A stretch of 64,000 nt of DNA from the NCBI RefSeq assembly GCF_024211255.1, contig NZ_JAMLDY010000006.1:1-64000 (forward strand), read 5' to 3'. This DNA comes from Sphingomonas liriopis. GTDB taxonomy: Bacteria; Pseudomonadota; Alphaproteobacteria; Sphingomonadales; Sphingomonadaceae. This document shows, in pieces, positions 63,687 to 64,000 of this stretch. Position 1 is the first letter of the stretch. Each line of letters opens with the position of its first letter. The position numbers and the translations under genes are program-made. A model generated the notes under the pieces. The model made no database searches and was not told the origin of the DNA. It was given only the letters and a program-made list of their open reading frames with translations.

Positions 63687-64000
63687 CTAGCCGCCCTGTT
63701 CCGCCAGCAGACGGTCGAGTAGCGCGAGCCGCATCGCGATGTCGCGGCGATAGGATGCACCCTGTGGGCTTAGCGCCAGCGCCCGTGCCCATGCTTGACG
63801 CGCCGCGGGGAAATCGCCGGCGCGTACATAGGCCAGCCCTAGGAAGAACGACGGCGCCGGATGCGCGGGCGCGACGCGGATCGCCTGACGGAAGGCGAAC
63901 AGCGCCGGGGGTGACACCACGTTGCCGTCGTGCGTCGCCAGCGCGGTGCCGAGACCGGTCCACAGCATGACGCTGCGCGGATAGCGGTTGAGCCCGCCGA
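63687..64000 (-). CDS. TPR protein, C-terminal part (possible CcmI/CcmH; cut by window edge)
   Basis: The open frame continues past the right edge. The visible 104 residues contain LGTALATHDGNVVSPPALFA, followed by RQAIRVAPAHPAPSFFLGLAYVRAGDFPAARQAWARALAL, which is a TPR pair of the kind in the C-terminal domain of the cytochrome c biogenesis protein CcmI (CycH). The assignment rests on this fragment only. Confidence 0.65.
   Translation of the reverse strand, partial: GGLNRYPRSVMLWTGLGTALATHDGNVVSPPALFAFRQAIRVAPAHPAPSFFLGLAYVRAGDFPAARQAWARALALSPQGASYRRDIAMRLALLDRLLAEQGG

Overview
The window looks like a chromosomal segment of an alphaproteobacterium of the Sphingomonas type. The evidence is high GC content, a ChpT histidine phosphotransferase (CckA-ChpT-CtrA relay), a DUF2328/alpha-type gene set, an alpha-class RNase P RNA, a speF-like leader in front of an ornithine decarboxylase, and many short dispersed palindromic repeats of the kind seen throughout sphingomonad genomes. 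The assignment is inferred from gene content; no database search was run.

Layout. Positions 1-6052 hold an IS110 remnant and a leftward translation/secretion block: ffh, rpsP, rimM, then (after a rightward thioredoxin-reductase-like gene) vapB, vapC, trmD and rplS. The usual rpsP-rimM-trmD-rplS order is split by the reductase and by a VapBC toxin-antitoxin pair whose reading frames overlap each other and trmD by four bases. From 6492 to 10956 are a DUF924 protein, an MtaB-type methylthiotransferase coupled to ftsY, a YciB-type membrane protein and Fe superoxide dismutase. From 11043 to 15229 is a sigma-54-controlled phage-shock region: divergent pspF, then a 46-residue exported peptide gene, pspA, pspB, pspC and five further small membrane/coiled-coil genes that resemble one another and PspB. 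Next come sufE, a ferredoxin-like protein, a J-domain protein, rnpB and ampD.

From 18098 to 24087 is a leftward chemotaxis cluster (cheA, cheW, cheY, cheB, cheR) with chpT beside it. From 24292 to 34341 are a JAMM peptidase, rluD-type pseudouridine synthase, rpoH, an amine oxidase, mtgA, a threonine-dehydratase-like enzyme, an ornithine decarboxylase with a structured leader, a deoxyhypusine-synthase-like protein, an SDR enzyme, a MAPEG protein and a tiny HTH-like protein. A soluble chemoreceptor follows.

From 35391 to 53523 is a nearly complete exosortase A (XrtA/PEP-CTERM) exopolysaccharide locus. One leftward run encodes the export lipoprotein, chain-length protein, tyrosine kinase, outer-membrane protein, ATPase, deacetylase, FemAB protein, glycosyltransferase, exosortase and amidotransferase. 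A second leftward pair encodes an AMP-ligase and a PLP decarboxylase, and a rightward trio encodes an acyl carrier protein and two hydrolases. The window ends with trxB, a ydeP-mobA-fdhD molybdoenzyme operon, tRNA-Met, a 2'-5' RNA ligase-like protein, kup, an Lrp regulator divergent from alanine dehydrogenase, a DUF3072 protein and the end of a TPR gene.

Two things stand out. First, the psp operon carries a tandem series of PspB-like paralogues. Second, dispersed palindromic repeats lie in frame inside four otherwise intact protein genes (mtaB, an amine oxidase, an XrtA-locus glycosyltransferase and the XrtA-locus ATPase), so repeat-encoded peptides are predicted to be part of the mature proteins.
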